From NCBI GenBank assembly GCA_964343075.1, contig CAYFGT010000001.1:103285-167284 (forward strand): 64,000 nucleotides of DNA, given 5' to 3'. The DNA is from UBA2588 sp964343075. GTDB lineage: Bacteria; Chloroflexota; Dehalococcoidia; Lucifugimonadales; UBA3495. The notes under the pieces are model-generated. The model saw nothing but the letters and a program-made list of their open reading frames with translations, had not been told where the DNA came from and ran no database searches. This document shows, in pieces, positions 28,401 to 36,127 of the stretch (within the stretch, counting starts at the first letter, position 1; each line of letters opens with the position of its first letter). Made by a program: the position numbers and the translations under genes.

Positions 28401-28530
28401 CGTTCCAGACGACTAAACTAGGGAAGGCGGTTAGATTCCGTCACGGTTGCGCCACTGTGTATACTGCGACAAAGTACAGTAGTAGTCAGAAACCTAGAAA
28501 ATGTTTGATATTCTGCGCAATACAGAAGAC
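28401..28530 (+). promoter_or_regulatory. Cobalamin (B12) riboswitch aptamer
   Basis: The core follows the family consensus: CTAGGGAA (418-425 of 28xxx) pairs with CCTAG at 28493-28497, then GGTTAGATTCCG and the B12 box GCGCCACTGT (28449-28458), then AGTCAGAAACC. The L5 sequence TTGCG (28447-28451) is complementary to CGCAA (28516-28520), which is displayed in the loop of a downstream TTCTG/CAGAA hairpin (28511-28527): the kissing L5-L13 contact that senses B12. It lies directly upstream of a terminator and the cbi operon, so high adenosyl- or methylcobalamin should switch off the operon. Confidence 0.92.
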
Positions 28531-28546
28531 AGACCGTAGGTGTTTT

Positions 28547-28572
28547 ACTTGCCAGATGGCAAGTTTTTTTTT
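28547..28572 (+). terminator. Intrinsic terminator of the riboswitch expression platform
   Basis: Stem ACTTGCC (28547-28553) and GGCAAGT (28558-28564) with an AGAT loop, followed by a run of about nine T. It sits between the aptamer and the cbiC ribosome binding site, as expected for transcriptional control by B12. Confidence 0.9.
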
Positions 28573-28600
28573 GTGATTATTGAGACCGAAGGAGGACTAA

Positions 28601-29257
28601 ATGAGCTTAGTTGAAGAACATGCTTTGCTGCCAGATGATATAGACAAGGGCAGTATTGGTATGGTCACAGCTAAATTGATCGAGAATGGATGGGAAGACG
28701 ATTCGGAATTGTTTGTGGCTTCTAGAATTGTTCGAGCTGAAGGTGATATCAATATTTCGGAGTTTATCAAATTTAGCGACAAAGCAATTTCAAAAGCCAT
28801 TGAAGCTTTGAGTAATAAGAAAACTATTGTGACTGATGTGAGAATGGTGCAAGTTGGAATATCAGAAGCACTATTGAACGAGGTAGGGGTATCTACTATA
28901 TGTAAAATTAATACGACAGAAGTTGCGGACCGAGCAAGAGCTGACAATACAACGAGATCAATAGCAAATATTAGGGAACTAAAGACTTATTTAGACGATG
29001 CAATTTTATGTGTTGGTAATGCTCCGACTGCGTTGTTGGAAATATTGGATTTGATTAGAGCTAAAATGATACGCCCCGCAATGGTTATTGGTATGCCAGT
29101 AGGATTTATAGCTTGTGCTGAATCAAAATATGAATTGACTCAGACTGAAGTGGAATACATAACTGTTACGGGAAACAGAGGGGGTAGTTCAGCAGCAGCG
29201 GCTACTGTAAATGCTTTAGCTCTATTGGCATTGGATCAAAAGAAGAAAGAAGGGTAG
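28601..29257 (+). CDS. cbiC: Precorrin-8X / cobalt-precorrin-8 methylmutase
   Basis: A 218-residue CbiC/CobH enzyme that moves the C11 methyl to C12 to give (hydrogeno- or cob-)yrinate. ERxHxxxD-type positions are replaced by the broader family blocks KIVTDVRMVQVGI-like (TIVTDVRMVQVGI at about 76-88), TTRSIANIRELK, AILCVGNAPTALLEIL (about 134-149) and VIGMPVGFIACAESK (about 162-176), with a GNRGGSSAAAATVNAL C-terminus. A strong site GAAGGAGG precedes the ATG. It is the first gene behind the riboswitch and lies 2 bases before cbiX. Confidence 0.95.
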   Translation: MSLVEEHALLPDDIDKGSIGMVTAKLIENGWEDDSELFVASRIVRAEGDINISEFIKFSDKAISKAIEALSNKKTIVTDVRMVQVGISEALLNEVGVSTICKINTTEVADRARADNTTRSIANIRELKTYLDDAILCVGNAPTALLEILDLIRAKMIRPAMVIGMPVGFIACAESKYELTQTEVEYITVTGNRGGSSAAAATVNALALLALDQKKKEG

Positions 29258-29259
29258 GC

Positions 29260-30135
29260 ATGAACTCAGATAATATTGGTATAGTTGTACTAGCTCATGG
29301 GAGCCAGAGAGGATTCACTAAAGATGAATGCTCTTGTCACCTGATTCCAAATGGGGATCACCAGACTATTGATGATATCCCTTGGTGCATGGAATGCCCG
29401 GATACCGCAAAAGGAGTAACGGAATTACGTGACATGATCCAAGGTAAAATGGGTAATGGTGCAGTCACAGTTATTAGTTCTTTTTTGGAATTTTTAGCTC
29501 CAGATCCCTTCCAGGCTGTAGAAGAGCTTGTATCTAAAGGCATAAGTAATATTGTGATATTCCCTTTTTTGTTAGGTAATGGTAAACATGCGACTCTAGA
29601 AATGGAAGAAATAAGAGATGATTTGAGTGAAAAACATCCTGGGATATCCCTTCGAATAACTCAAGGTATTGGAGCTGATATCCGATTGGCGAATATTATA
29701 AAGGATCGAGCTCAAGTAGTTGTGACTGATGGAGAGGATGAATCTAAGCATGGTGTAATAATTGTAAAAGCGGGGACAAAAACAGAATATGATGACTGTG
29801 AGTGGTTGAGAGACATTTCTGAATTGGTTCAGGCACAACTAGGAGAATCGTTCGTTACTACTTACGCTCAATCCCATTATGGACTGCCTGAGATAGATGA
29901 ACGCACCAACTATTTGATAAAAACTCATGGAATAGACAAAATTACATTTGTTCCATATGTGTTTTTCCCGGGTCTGATATTGCAAAGAAATATAATGGGT
30001 AGCATCAAAAAATACCAAAAAGAGTTCTCAACCATGGAATTTGCGTTATGTCCGCCTTTAGGTATCACTACTGAGTTACGGGATATCGCAATAGATAGGA
30101 TAGAGAACTCTCTAAAGAATGGATCTAATGATTAA
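29260..30135 (+). CDS. cbiX: Sirohydrochlorin cobaltochelatase CbiX with inserted Cys/His motif
   Basis: A 291-residue chelatase with two CbiX domains in tandem. Domain one starts VVLAHGSQRG with the metal-inserting His13; PFLLGNGKHATLEMEEI holds the second conserved His. Domain two (about 165-285) begins VIIVKAGTKTEYDDC and lacks the first His, but keeps FVPYVFFPGLI. The enzyme inserts Co2+ into sirohydrochlorin at the start of the anaerobic B12 route. Odd: between HGSQ and KGVTEL lies an extra segment with Cys24, Cys26, His27, Cys43 and Cys46 (ECSCH and WCMECP), suggesting a bound metal or iron-sulfur cluster. It begins 2 bases after cbiC. Confidence 0.9.
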   Translation: MNSDNIGIVVLAHGSQRGFTKDECSCHLIPNGDHQTIDDIPWCMECPDTAKGVTELRDMIQGKMGNGAVTVISSFLEFLAPDPFQAVEELVSKGISNIVIFPFLLGNGKHATLEMEEIRDDLSEKHPGISLRITQGIGADIRLANIIKDRAQVVVTDGEDESKHGVIIVKAGTKTEYDDCEWLRDISELVQAQLGESFVTTYAQSHYGLPEIDERTNYLIKTHGIDKITFVPYVFFPGLILQRNIMGSIKKYQKEFSTMEFALCPPLGITTELRDIAIDRIENSLKNGSND

Positions 30136-30185
30136 TCAGCTCTGGTATATACTAGCTTATACAGCGTGATTGCGCGGGAAGTAAT

Positions 30186-31328
30186 TTGGCTAAAAACGAA
30201 TCAACTCCAATTTTGAGAACCGGGTTTACTACTGGGTCATGTGCATCGGCCGCTGCAAAAGCTGCCGTTTTGGCCCTCTTGAGTGGGAATTCTGTAGATG
30301 AAATTGATATTTTGTTACCGGTTGGCCGGAGGCAGTTTTTCAATATCAATAGATGTGAATTTGTCAGTACTAATGAGGTTTTATGCTCGGTCATTAAGGA
30401 TGCTGGAGATGATCCAGATGTTACGCACGGAGCAGAAATTTGCGCTACAGTATCTGTCCAGCCCAACGCTTTAAGTGATATAGAAATTGTTCTGGAAAAA
30501 GGTGATGGTGTAGGTTTGGTAACAAAACCTGGTACAGGCATAGAAGTAGGTGGCCCAGCTGTAACAAGAGTCCCTAGAAGAATGATTATGTCTTCTGTGA
30601 TAGAAGGGATTGAAACTGCCGATAAAGAATTCAAAGGCATAGTTAAAGTGGTATTGTCTGTTCCTGGCGGTGAAAAAATCGCTGAGAAAACTACTAATGC
30701 TAGATTGGGGGTTATCGGAGGAATATCTATTTTAGGTAGTACAGGAATAGTTCATCCATACTCTACTGCTTCTTGGCGCGCTAGTGTTCATGTCGCTATT
30801 GATGTAGCAGCCACTAACCATATAGATCATGTGGTACTCACTACCGGAACTAGGAGTGAAGAATACAGTAAGAAATTGTTAGATCTTGAGGATATGGCGT
30901 TTGTACAAGTGGGAATTTTTAGCGGGCACTCGATGAGGCGCGCTCACATGCGAGGTATTAAAAGAGTATCTCATGTTGGCATGATAGGAAAATTTGCTAA
31001 GTTAGCAAAAGGATATTTTGTTACACACGTTGCAGGTAACCAAGTTGATGTTAAGTTTTTGTCTGAGTTGGCTAGAGATGCAGGAGCTTCACCTGATGTA
31101 TTAGAGAAATTGATGGAGACCACTAGTGGAAGAGAGTTCCAAGAGATTGCTTTAGAACATGGATTAGGTGCAATCTATCCGGTTTTATGTGATTTGGTAT
31201 GCAAGAAAAGTGTGGAATTCATGGGTGAGGATTCTAAGAATTTGATCATAGATGCTATGTGCTTTGATTTTGACGGTAATTTATTGGGATCATCTTCGAC
31301 GTCAGATTCAATCCCAATAGCTGGTTAG
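30186..31328 (+). CDS. cbiD: Cobalt-precorrin-5B C1-methyltransferase CbiD
   Basis: A 380-residue CbiD, which methylates C1 of cobalt-precorrin-5B using SAM and is diagnostic of the anaerobic (cobalt-early) pathway. The N-terminal LRTGFTTGSCASAAAKAA (about 9-26) is the family signature, followed by DAGDDPDVTHGAEICATV and the VHPYSTASWRASVHVAIDV segment. A TTG at 30186 is the best start, with GGGAAG upstream; the gap from cbiX is 50 bases. The length is normal. Confidence 0.95.
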   Translation: MAKNESTPILRTGFTTGSCASAAAKAAVLALLSGNSVDEIDILLPVGRRQFFNINRCEFVSTNEVLCSVIKDAGDDPDVTHGAEICATVSVQPNALSDIEIVLEKGDGVGLVTKPGTGIEVGGPAVTRVPRRMIMSSVIEGIETADKEFKGIVKVVLSVPGGEKIAEKTTNARLGVIGGISILGSTGIVHPYSTASWRASVHVAIDVAATNHIDHVVLTTGTRSEEYSKKLLDLEDMAFVQVGIFSGHSMRRAHMRGIKRVSHVGMIGKFAKLAKGYFVTHVAGNQVDVKFLSELARDAGASPDVLEKLMETTSGREFQEIALEHGLGAIYPVLCDLVCKKSVEFMGEDSKNLIIDAMCFDFDGNLLGSSSTSDSIPIAG

Positions 31329-31338
31329 CGGTAAAAAG

Positions 31339-31944
31339 ATGAAACTTTTGAATTCTGGCAACATATATTATGGGATGGATGATGACTGTTTCGAAAAGAG
31401 GACACCCCTGAACGGCCAAATCACCAAGAGAGAAATAAGGGCATTGAGTATTAGCTTTTTGAAACTTTCTGCCAATTCTGTAGTTTGGGATATAGGATCT
31501 GCTACAGGATCCGTAGCAATTGAGGCGTCGCGAATAGCCACAGATGGCAAGATTATTGCTATAGAAAAGGATACTGGTAGTCTTCCGTTACTTGAATCCA
31601 ATATTAAAAAACATAAAGCAGTTAATGTAGAAATTATTGAAGGTACAGCTCCAGAAATATTAGAAAATTTGCCAGCCCCTGATTCTATTTTTGTTGGAGG
31701 TACCGGAGGCAAATTAGAGTCCATTATCGCTAATATTAGTAACCGTTTGCACCAAAAAGGTAATGTGGTGATGAATTTTGCATCTATGGAAAGATCTGTG
31801 ACAGCGTATAATCTACTTAAACAAAATGGTTTAGAAAGCAATTATATTTGCGTGAATATAAGCAGAGGCAAAGAGTTGATAGACAAATCCTTAGTTTTAT
31901 CTCCTCTAAATCCGGTGTTTATAGTCTACGGGATGAAACAATAA
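31339..31944 (+). CDS. cbiT: Cobalt-precorrin-6B C15-methyltransferase (decarboxylating) CbiT
   Basis: A 201-residue SAM-dependent methyltransferase that methylates C15 and decarboxylates the C12 acetate chain. VVWDIGSATGSVAIEASRI (about 48-66) is motif I, IIAIEKD motif II, and the N-terminal GQITKREIRAL matches the TKxExRA motif of CbiT. It is not fused to CbiE (as CobL would be) and no separate cbiE lies in the operon. It lies 10 bases after cbiD. Confidence 0.93.
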   Translation: MKLLNSGNIYYGMDDDCFEKRTPLNGQITKREIRALSISFLKLSANSVVWDIGSATGSVAIEASRIATDGKIIAIEKDTGSLPLLESNIKKHKAVNVEIIEGTAPEILENLPAPDSIFVGGTGGKLESIIANISNRLHQKGNVVMNFASMERSVTAYNLLKQNGLESNYICVNISRGKELIDKSLVLSPLNPVFIVYGMKQ

Positions 31945-31960
31945 TATATCGGTGAATAAA

Positions 31961-32680
31961 ATGACTGCAGGAAACATAGGAAAATTTTATGCTGTTGGTG
32001 TCGGTCCGGGAGATCCGGACTTGTTAACGCGAAAAGCATACCAAGTCTTATCCGAAGTAGAGATAATATGGGCCCCAATTGCTCGTACTAGTGATCAGTC
32101 CTACTCCCTAAATATTGTTGGGCAGGCTATAGATTTGAATAACAAGCAAATCGTAGAGAGCTCATTCCCAACTGATGACGAAGCTGGGGCATTAGCTGTA
32201 TGGGAACAATCAGCTGGCGAGATAATTCAATATTTGAATCAAGGGCAAAATGTTGCCTTCATAACCGAAGGAGACCCTATGATATACAGTACCGTTTCGT
32301 ATGTGCTGGAAGTCATACAAAATCAATGTCCTGAGGCGGAAGTAGAAATAATACCAGGTGTATCCTCGGTTATGGCCGCAGCTTCGAGTGCTGGCATTCC
32401 ATTAGTAAGGCACGGACAAAAACTTGCTATACTTCCCTATGTGTACGGGATCGATGATTTAAGGGAAGCGATTTCTAATTATGACACTATTGTGCTAATG
32501 AAAGTTAATAAGCTTCTATTGACGGCTTTAGCAAATTTAGAACAATTAGGACTTCTTGGCAAAACAACATACGTACGAAGGGCATCGACAGATAATGAAA
32601 GGATAGTTCAAAATTTAGCCGATTTAACCGAACAAGATTTAGATTATTTTTCTTTATTAATTATTAGGAAAGGTGAATAA
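31961..32680 (+). CDS. cbiL: Cobalt-precorrin-2 C20-methyltransferase CbiL
   Basis: A 239-residue tetrapyrrole methylase. The P-loop-like YAVGVGPGDPDLLTRKA and the VAFITEGDPMIYSTVSYVL segment bind SAM; IIPGVSSVMAAASSAGIPL is conserved. WAPIARTSDQSYS (about 41-53) is characteristic of CbiL/CobI rather than CbiF or CbiH. ATG 31961 is preferred; GTG 31952 would add three residues. The operon places it between cbiT and cbiF. Confidence 0.92.
   Translation: MTAGNIGKFYAVGVGPGDPDLLTRKAYQVLSEVEIIWAPIARTSDQSYSLNIVGQAIDLNNKQIVESSFPTDDEAGALAVWEQSAGEIIQYLNQGQNVAFITEGDPMIYSTVSYVLEVIQNQCPEAEVEIIPGVSSVMAAASSAGIPLVRHGQKLAILPYVYGIDDLREAISNYDTIVLMKVNKLLLTALANLEQLGLLGKTTYVRRASTDNERIVQNLADLTEQDLDYFSLLIIRKGE
32666..32675 (+). 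promoter_or_regulatory. Ribosome binding site deciding the cbiF start
   Basis: AGGAAAGGTG at 32666-32675 inside the end of cbiL lies 6 bases before ATG 32682. This favours that start over the in-frame GTG at 32673, which is itself part of the site. Confidence 0.6.
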
Positions 32681-32681
32681 A

Positions 32682-33482
32682 ATGCCAACAAAACAAGGGA
32701 AAGTGTATTTCATAGGAGGAGGTCCAGGTGATCCGGAGCTTCTGACTATCAAAGCCAGGAACATACTGGAAATTGCAGATATTGTGATTTATGCAGATTC
32801 TTTAGTTCATCCATCTATTGTAGATTTTGCAAATCCTCAGGCAGAAATTTATGGTAGTAAAAAGTTAAATTTGGAACAAATCACGGAATTGGAACTTAAG
32901 GCTGTGAATGAGGGAAAAATAGTTGCTAGAGTCCAGAGTGGAGATCCATCAGTATACGGTGCGATTCTAGAGCAGATGCGCATATTGAAATCTAACGGAG
33001 TCGATTTTGAAATTATTCCTGGGGTTGCTTCTGCATTCGCTGCATCAGCATTACTGAAAACGGAATTAACTGTTCCTGGTGTATCTCAATCTGTGATATT
33101 CACTAGATTGGAAGGTCGAGTGCCGATGCCGCCACGAGAACAACTTAAAGATCTTGCTTCGCATGGTTGCACATTACTTATATTTTTGAGTATTACAAGA
33201 ATGACTAAATTGGTCAATGAATTACGCCAAGCAGGGTATCCAGATGATACTCCGATTGCTGTGGCATATAAGGTTGGATGGGAAGAAGAGCAAGTGATAA
33301 GAGGAGATCTTACAGATATAGCTAAAAAAGTGCGAGACGCAAAAATCACGCTTAGTGCTTTAGTAATGGTAGGAGCTGCCTTTGACCCTAATATATTAGA
33401 TTTAGATGATGTGGATACATCAAACTTGTATTCTCCTGAATATACTCACTTATATAGATCAGCGGTGGCAAATAGCAAATAA
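32682..33482 (+). CDS. cbiF: Cobalt-precorrin-4 C11-methyltransferase CbiF
   Basis: A 266-residue tetrapyrrole methylase. FIGGGPGDPELLTIKARNIL followed by ADIVIYADSLVHP is the CbiF/CobM signature; ARVQSGDPSVYGAILEQM and IIPGVASAFAASALLKTELTVP complete the SAM site. EGRVPMPPREQL (about 146-157) is also typical of C11 methylases. It starts 1 base after the cbiL stop and is followed 18 bases later by cbiG, its pathway successor. Confidence 0.95.
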   Translation: MPTKQGKVYFIGGGPGDPELLTIKARNILEIADIVIYADSLVHPSIVDFANPQAEIYGSKKLNLEQITELELKAVNEGKIVARVQSGDPSVYGAILEQMRILKSNGVDFEIIPGVASAFAASALLKTELTVPGVSQSVIFTRLEGRVPMPPREQLKDLASHGCTLLIFLSITRMTKLVNELRQAGYPDDTPIAVAYKVGWEEEQVIRGDLTDIAKKVRDAKITLSALVMVGAAFDPNILDLDDVDTSNLYSPEYTHLYRSAVANSK

Positions 33483-33500
33483 TATATCGGGGTAGATTGT

Positions 33501-34595
33501 ATGGATATTGCTGTGTTGTCGTTATCCAAAACTGGATCTATTAGGGTATCTGATCTCGTCAGTTGTATGGGTGACAAACAGTTTGACGCGTATTGTTTGA
33601 GGGTTGATGATGGCATTAGTATCACACATAAGCCGATTGATTCACCTGTCTCGCCGTGGATTGAATTCGTGTTCAAACGTTACCAAGCTATGGTATTGGT
33701 AATGCCTGTTGGAATAGCGGTCAGATTAATAGCTCCATTCGTGGAATCTAAACTTAGTGATCCAGCGGTGGTTTGTGTAGATGACGGAGCCAATTTTGCT
33801 ATTAGTCTGGTGTCTGGTCATATTGGGGGCGCTGATGCCTTAACAATAGAAATAGCATCAGCAATCGGGGCTACACCGGTTGTAACCTCTTCATCTAATG
33901 TATTACATAAACCAAGTATTGATTTGTTAGGGAGAGAATATTCTTGGGGCATGGACAGTTCTTCTAAGCAAGTTACTGCTGTAAGCGCAGAAGTAATTAA
34001 CGATTCTAAGATTGGAATATTTCAAGATGCAGGCGAGCCTTCTTGGTTGGATGAATTAGATGATAACCAATTCAAACAATTTGAAAACCTGCAAAAATTA
34101 TCTGATTCAGATGTTAATGCTGCAATAGTAATCACTGATAAAATATTAAACCCGCGAATTGTTCAGTTACTGACAGCGCAAATGCCATGGGTATTATTTA
34201 GACCCCCAGTACTACATATTGGGATTGGATGCAGGAAATCTACAGATTGTGAGGAATTAATGGCTTTTACTGAAACAATATTAGAAGAGCATGGCTTTAG
34301 TAAAGCTTGTGTAGCATCTGTATCTACCATAGATTTGAAGAAAGATGATGCGTCGATTAAGTATATTGCTGAGTCTTTCGGAGTGCCTCTGAATATTTAC
34401 ACGTCAACAGATATAGATCGAGTTTTTGAAAAAGATTTACCACAAATGAAGGTTTTGAGTAAAAGCGCAAATCCCAAAAAATTAATAGGCGTGTGGGGGG
34501 TAGCGGAACCAACTGCTATACTGTCCTCTGCTAATTCTGATTTAGTAGTGCCTAAGCATAAGAGATCTGATGCAACAATCGCTGTAGCTAAATGA
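33501..34595 (+). CDS. cbiG: Cobalt-precorrin-5A hydrolase CbiG
   Basis: A 364-residue CbiG that opens the delta-lactone of cobalt-precorrin-5A, releasing acetaldehyde, a step confined to the anaerobic route. Three regions are visible: CbiG_N with VMPVGIAVRLIAPFVESK and VVCVDDGANFAISLVSGHIGGAD (about 70-115), a mid region (about 130-225), and CbiG_C from HIGIGCRKSTDCEEL (about 236) to the end. All domains are intact and in the usual order. Confidence 0.94.
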   Translation: MDIAVLSLSKTGSIRVSDLVSCMGDKQFDAYCLRVDDGISITHKPIDSPVSPWIEFVFKRYQAMVLVMPVGIAVRLIAPFVESKLSDPAVVCVDDGANFAISLVSGHIGGADALTIEIASAIGATPVVTSSSNVLHKPSIDLLGREYSWGMDSSSKQVTAVSAEVINDSKIGIFQDAGEPSWLDELDDNQFKQFENLQKLSDSDVNAAIVITDKILNPRIVQLLTAQMPWVLFRPPVLHIGIGCRKSTDCEELMAFTETILEEHGFSKACVASVSTIDLKKDDASIKYIAESFGVPLNIYTSTDIDRVFEKDLPQMKVLSKSANPKKLIGVWGVAEPTAILSSANSDLVVPKHKRSDATIAVAK

Positions 34596-34612
34596 GATAA
34601 AGGAATGTAGAT

Positions 34613-35371
34613 ATGAAATCATCAGGTAAAATTTATTTGGTAGGAATCGGACCGGGGGAACCTAATTTACTCACTTATCTGAGTAGAGAAGTCTTGGGGC
34701 AAGTAGATTTCATAGTAGGGTACTCATTGTATGTTGAACAAATCCAAGAATTCGCATCAAGTGCTGTATGCGAAACATGGAATATAGGCGAAGAGCTAGA
34801 ACGAGCTGATCGAGTAGTACAGTTGGCATTTGAAGGCCATACGGTGGCGATGGTTTCTTCTGGAGATATTGGAATTTATGGTATGTCAGGCCCTATTTTT
34901 AATATACTTTCTGAAAAAGGATGGGATGGGATAAGTCCTAGTTTGGAGGTTATCCCGGGCATATCGGCTTTGCAATCAGCATCTGCATTATTGGGTAGCC
35001 CACTGATGCAAGATTTCTGTACGATCAGTCTCAGTGACTTACTAACACCCTGGGAAGACATTCAAAAACGTATACACTCAGCTTCGGTGGGAGATTTTGT
35101 AGTGGTATTCTACAATCCAAAAAGTAAAACTAGGAACTGGCAACTAAAAGCAGCACTCACCACGTTTAAAGATTACCGGCCTGGAAATACTCCAGTAGGT
35201 TTAGTAAAGAATGCTTATAGAAATGGGCAAGATATTAAACTTACCACACTCGATAATGTATTAGATAATTATGACTACATAGACATGTTTACTACTGTAG
35301 TAGTTGGCAATTCGTCTTCTTACATATATGGTGGTAAATTTGTTACACCAAGAGGTTATGAGAAAAAATAG
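34613..35371 (+). CDS. cbiH: Cobalt-factor III / precorrin-3B C17-methyltransferase CbiH
   Basis: A 252-residue tetrapyrrole methylase that contracts the ring and methylates C17. LVGIGPGEPNLLTYLSREVL followed by IVGYSLYVEQI (the GYxxYV motif) identifies CbiH/CobJ; VSSGDIGIYGMSGPIFNIL, VIPGISALQSASALLGSPLMQDF and VVFYNPKSKTRNWQL are further family blocks. It is the last clear corrin-ring gene of the operon and is followed 6 bases later by the aldolase gene. Confidence 0.94.
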   Translation: MKSSGKIYLVGIGPGEPNLLTYLSREVLGQVDFIVGYSLYVEQIQEFASSAVCETWNIGEELERADRVVQLAFEGHTVAMVSSGDIGIYGMSGPIFNILSEKGWDGISPSLEVIPGISALQSASALLGSPLMQDFCTISLSDLLTPWEDIQKRIHSASVGDFVVVFYNPKSKTRNWQLKAALTTFKDYRPGNTPVGLVKNAYRNGQDIKLTTLDNVLDNYDYIDMFTTVVVGNSSSYIYGGKFVTPRGYEKK

Positions 35372-35377
35372 GAGTTA

Positions 35378-36127
35378 ATGATGAGAGAAAATAAAGTCAA
35401 AAAGAAACTGCAATCATCTGAATCTGTAGTAGTAACGATGGGGCTTTTAACTAGTGATATTATTGACTTTTTAGGTACGTCAGGAGTAGATGGGTTTTGG
35501 CTCGAATGTGAACATGGCTCTGTTACTTGGTCACAAATTGGAGATATGACTCGAGCGTGTGATTTGTGGGGTAACACATCAATAACTCGGGTTAATTCCA
35601 ATGAACCATGGTTGATAACTCGTACTCTAGATCAAGGATCTATGGGAGTGGTAGTACCTCATGTTAATAGTAAATCCGCTGCTGAAAAAGCTGTGCAGGG
35701 GACAAAGTTTGCCCCGCTAGGAGAAAGAGGAACATTTGGAGGGAGACAATCATACGGTGTGAACAATTACCAGAATAAAGCTAATGATCAGTCCTTGCTG
35801 ATAGTGCTACTTGAAGAAATACAAGCGTTGGAAAATCTAGATGAGATCTTAGCTGTTGACGATATAGATGTATTTTTTGTAGCACCAAACGATTTGTCTC
35901 AAACAATGGGATACCTTGGCAATCAAGAACATCCAGACGTCCAAAACAAAATATCAGAAACGTTGGACAAAATTGTGAGAAGTGGTAGAACTGCAGGGAC
36001 TCTGGTTAATGATGAAAATGTAGACAAATATCTTGATCTTGGAGTCAAATTCTTAGCAACCAGCTGGAATCCCTGGGCAATGCAGGGAGCTAGAAATTTC
36101 GTGCAAAAAGTTTCTTATCATGGATGA
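35378..36127 (+). CDS. HpcH/HpaI aldolase-family protein
   Basis: A 249-residue TIM-barrel class II (metal-dependent) aldolase-like protein. FWLECEHGSVTW (about 45-56) corresponds to the D/E-x-EHG active-site strand, VVVPHVNSKSAAEKAV to the next substrate-binding segment, LLEEIQALENLDEILAV (about 147-163) holds a metal-ligand Glu, and DVFFVAPNDLSQTMGYLG (about 167-184) matches the FIGPxDLS block. Members cleave 2-keto-3-deoxy or 2,4-dihydroxy acids, or citramalyl-type substrates. It lies inside the cobalamin operon (6 bases after cbiH, overlapping the next gene by 8). No role in B12 synthesis is known for this family. Confidence 0.85.
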   Translation: MMRENKVKKKLQSSESVVVTMGLLTSDIIDFLGTSGVDGFWLECEHGSVTWSQIGDMTRACDLWGNTSITRVNSNEPWLITRTLDQGSMGVVVPHVNSKSAAEKAVQGTKFAPLGERGTFGGRQSYGVNNYQNKANDQSLLIVLLEEIQALENLDEILAVDDIDVFFVAPNDLSQTMGYLGNQEHPDVQNKISETLDKIVRSGRTAGTLVNDENVDKYLDLGVKFLATSWNPWAMQGARNFVQKVSYHG

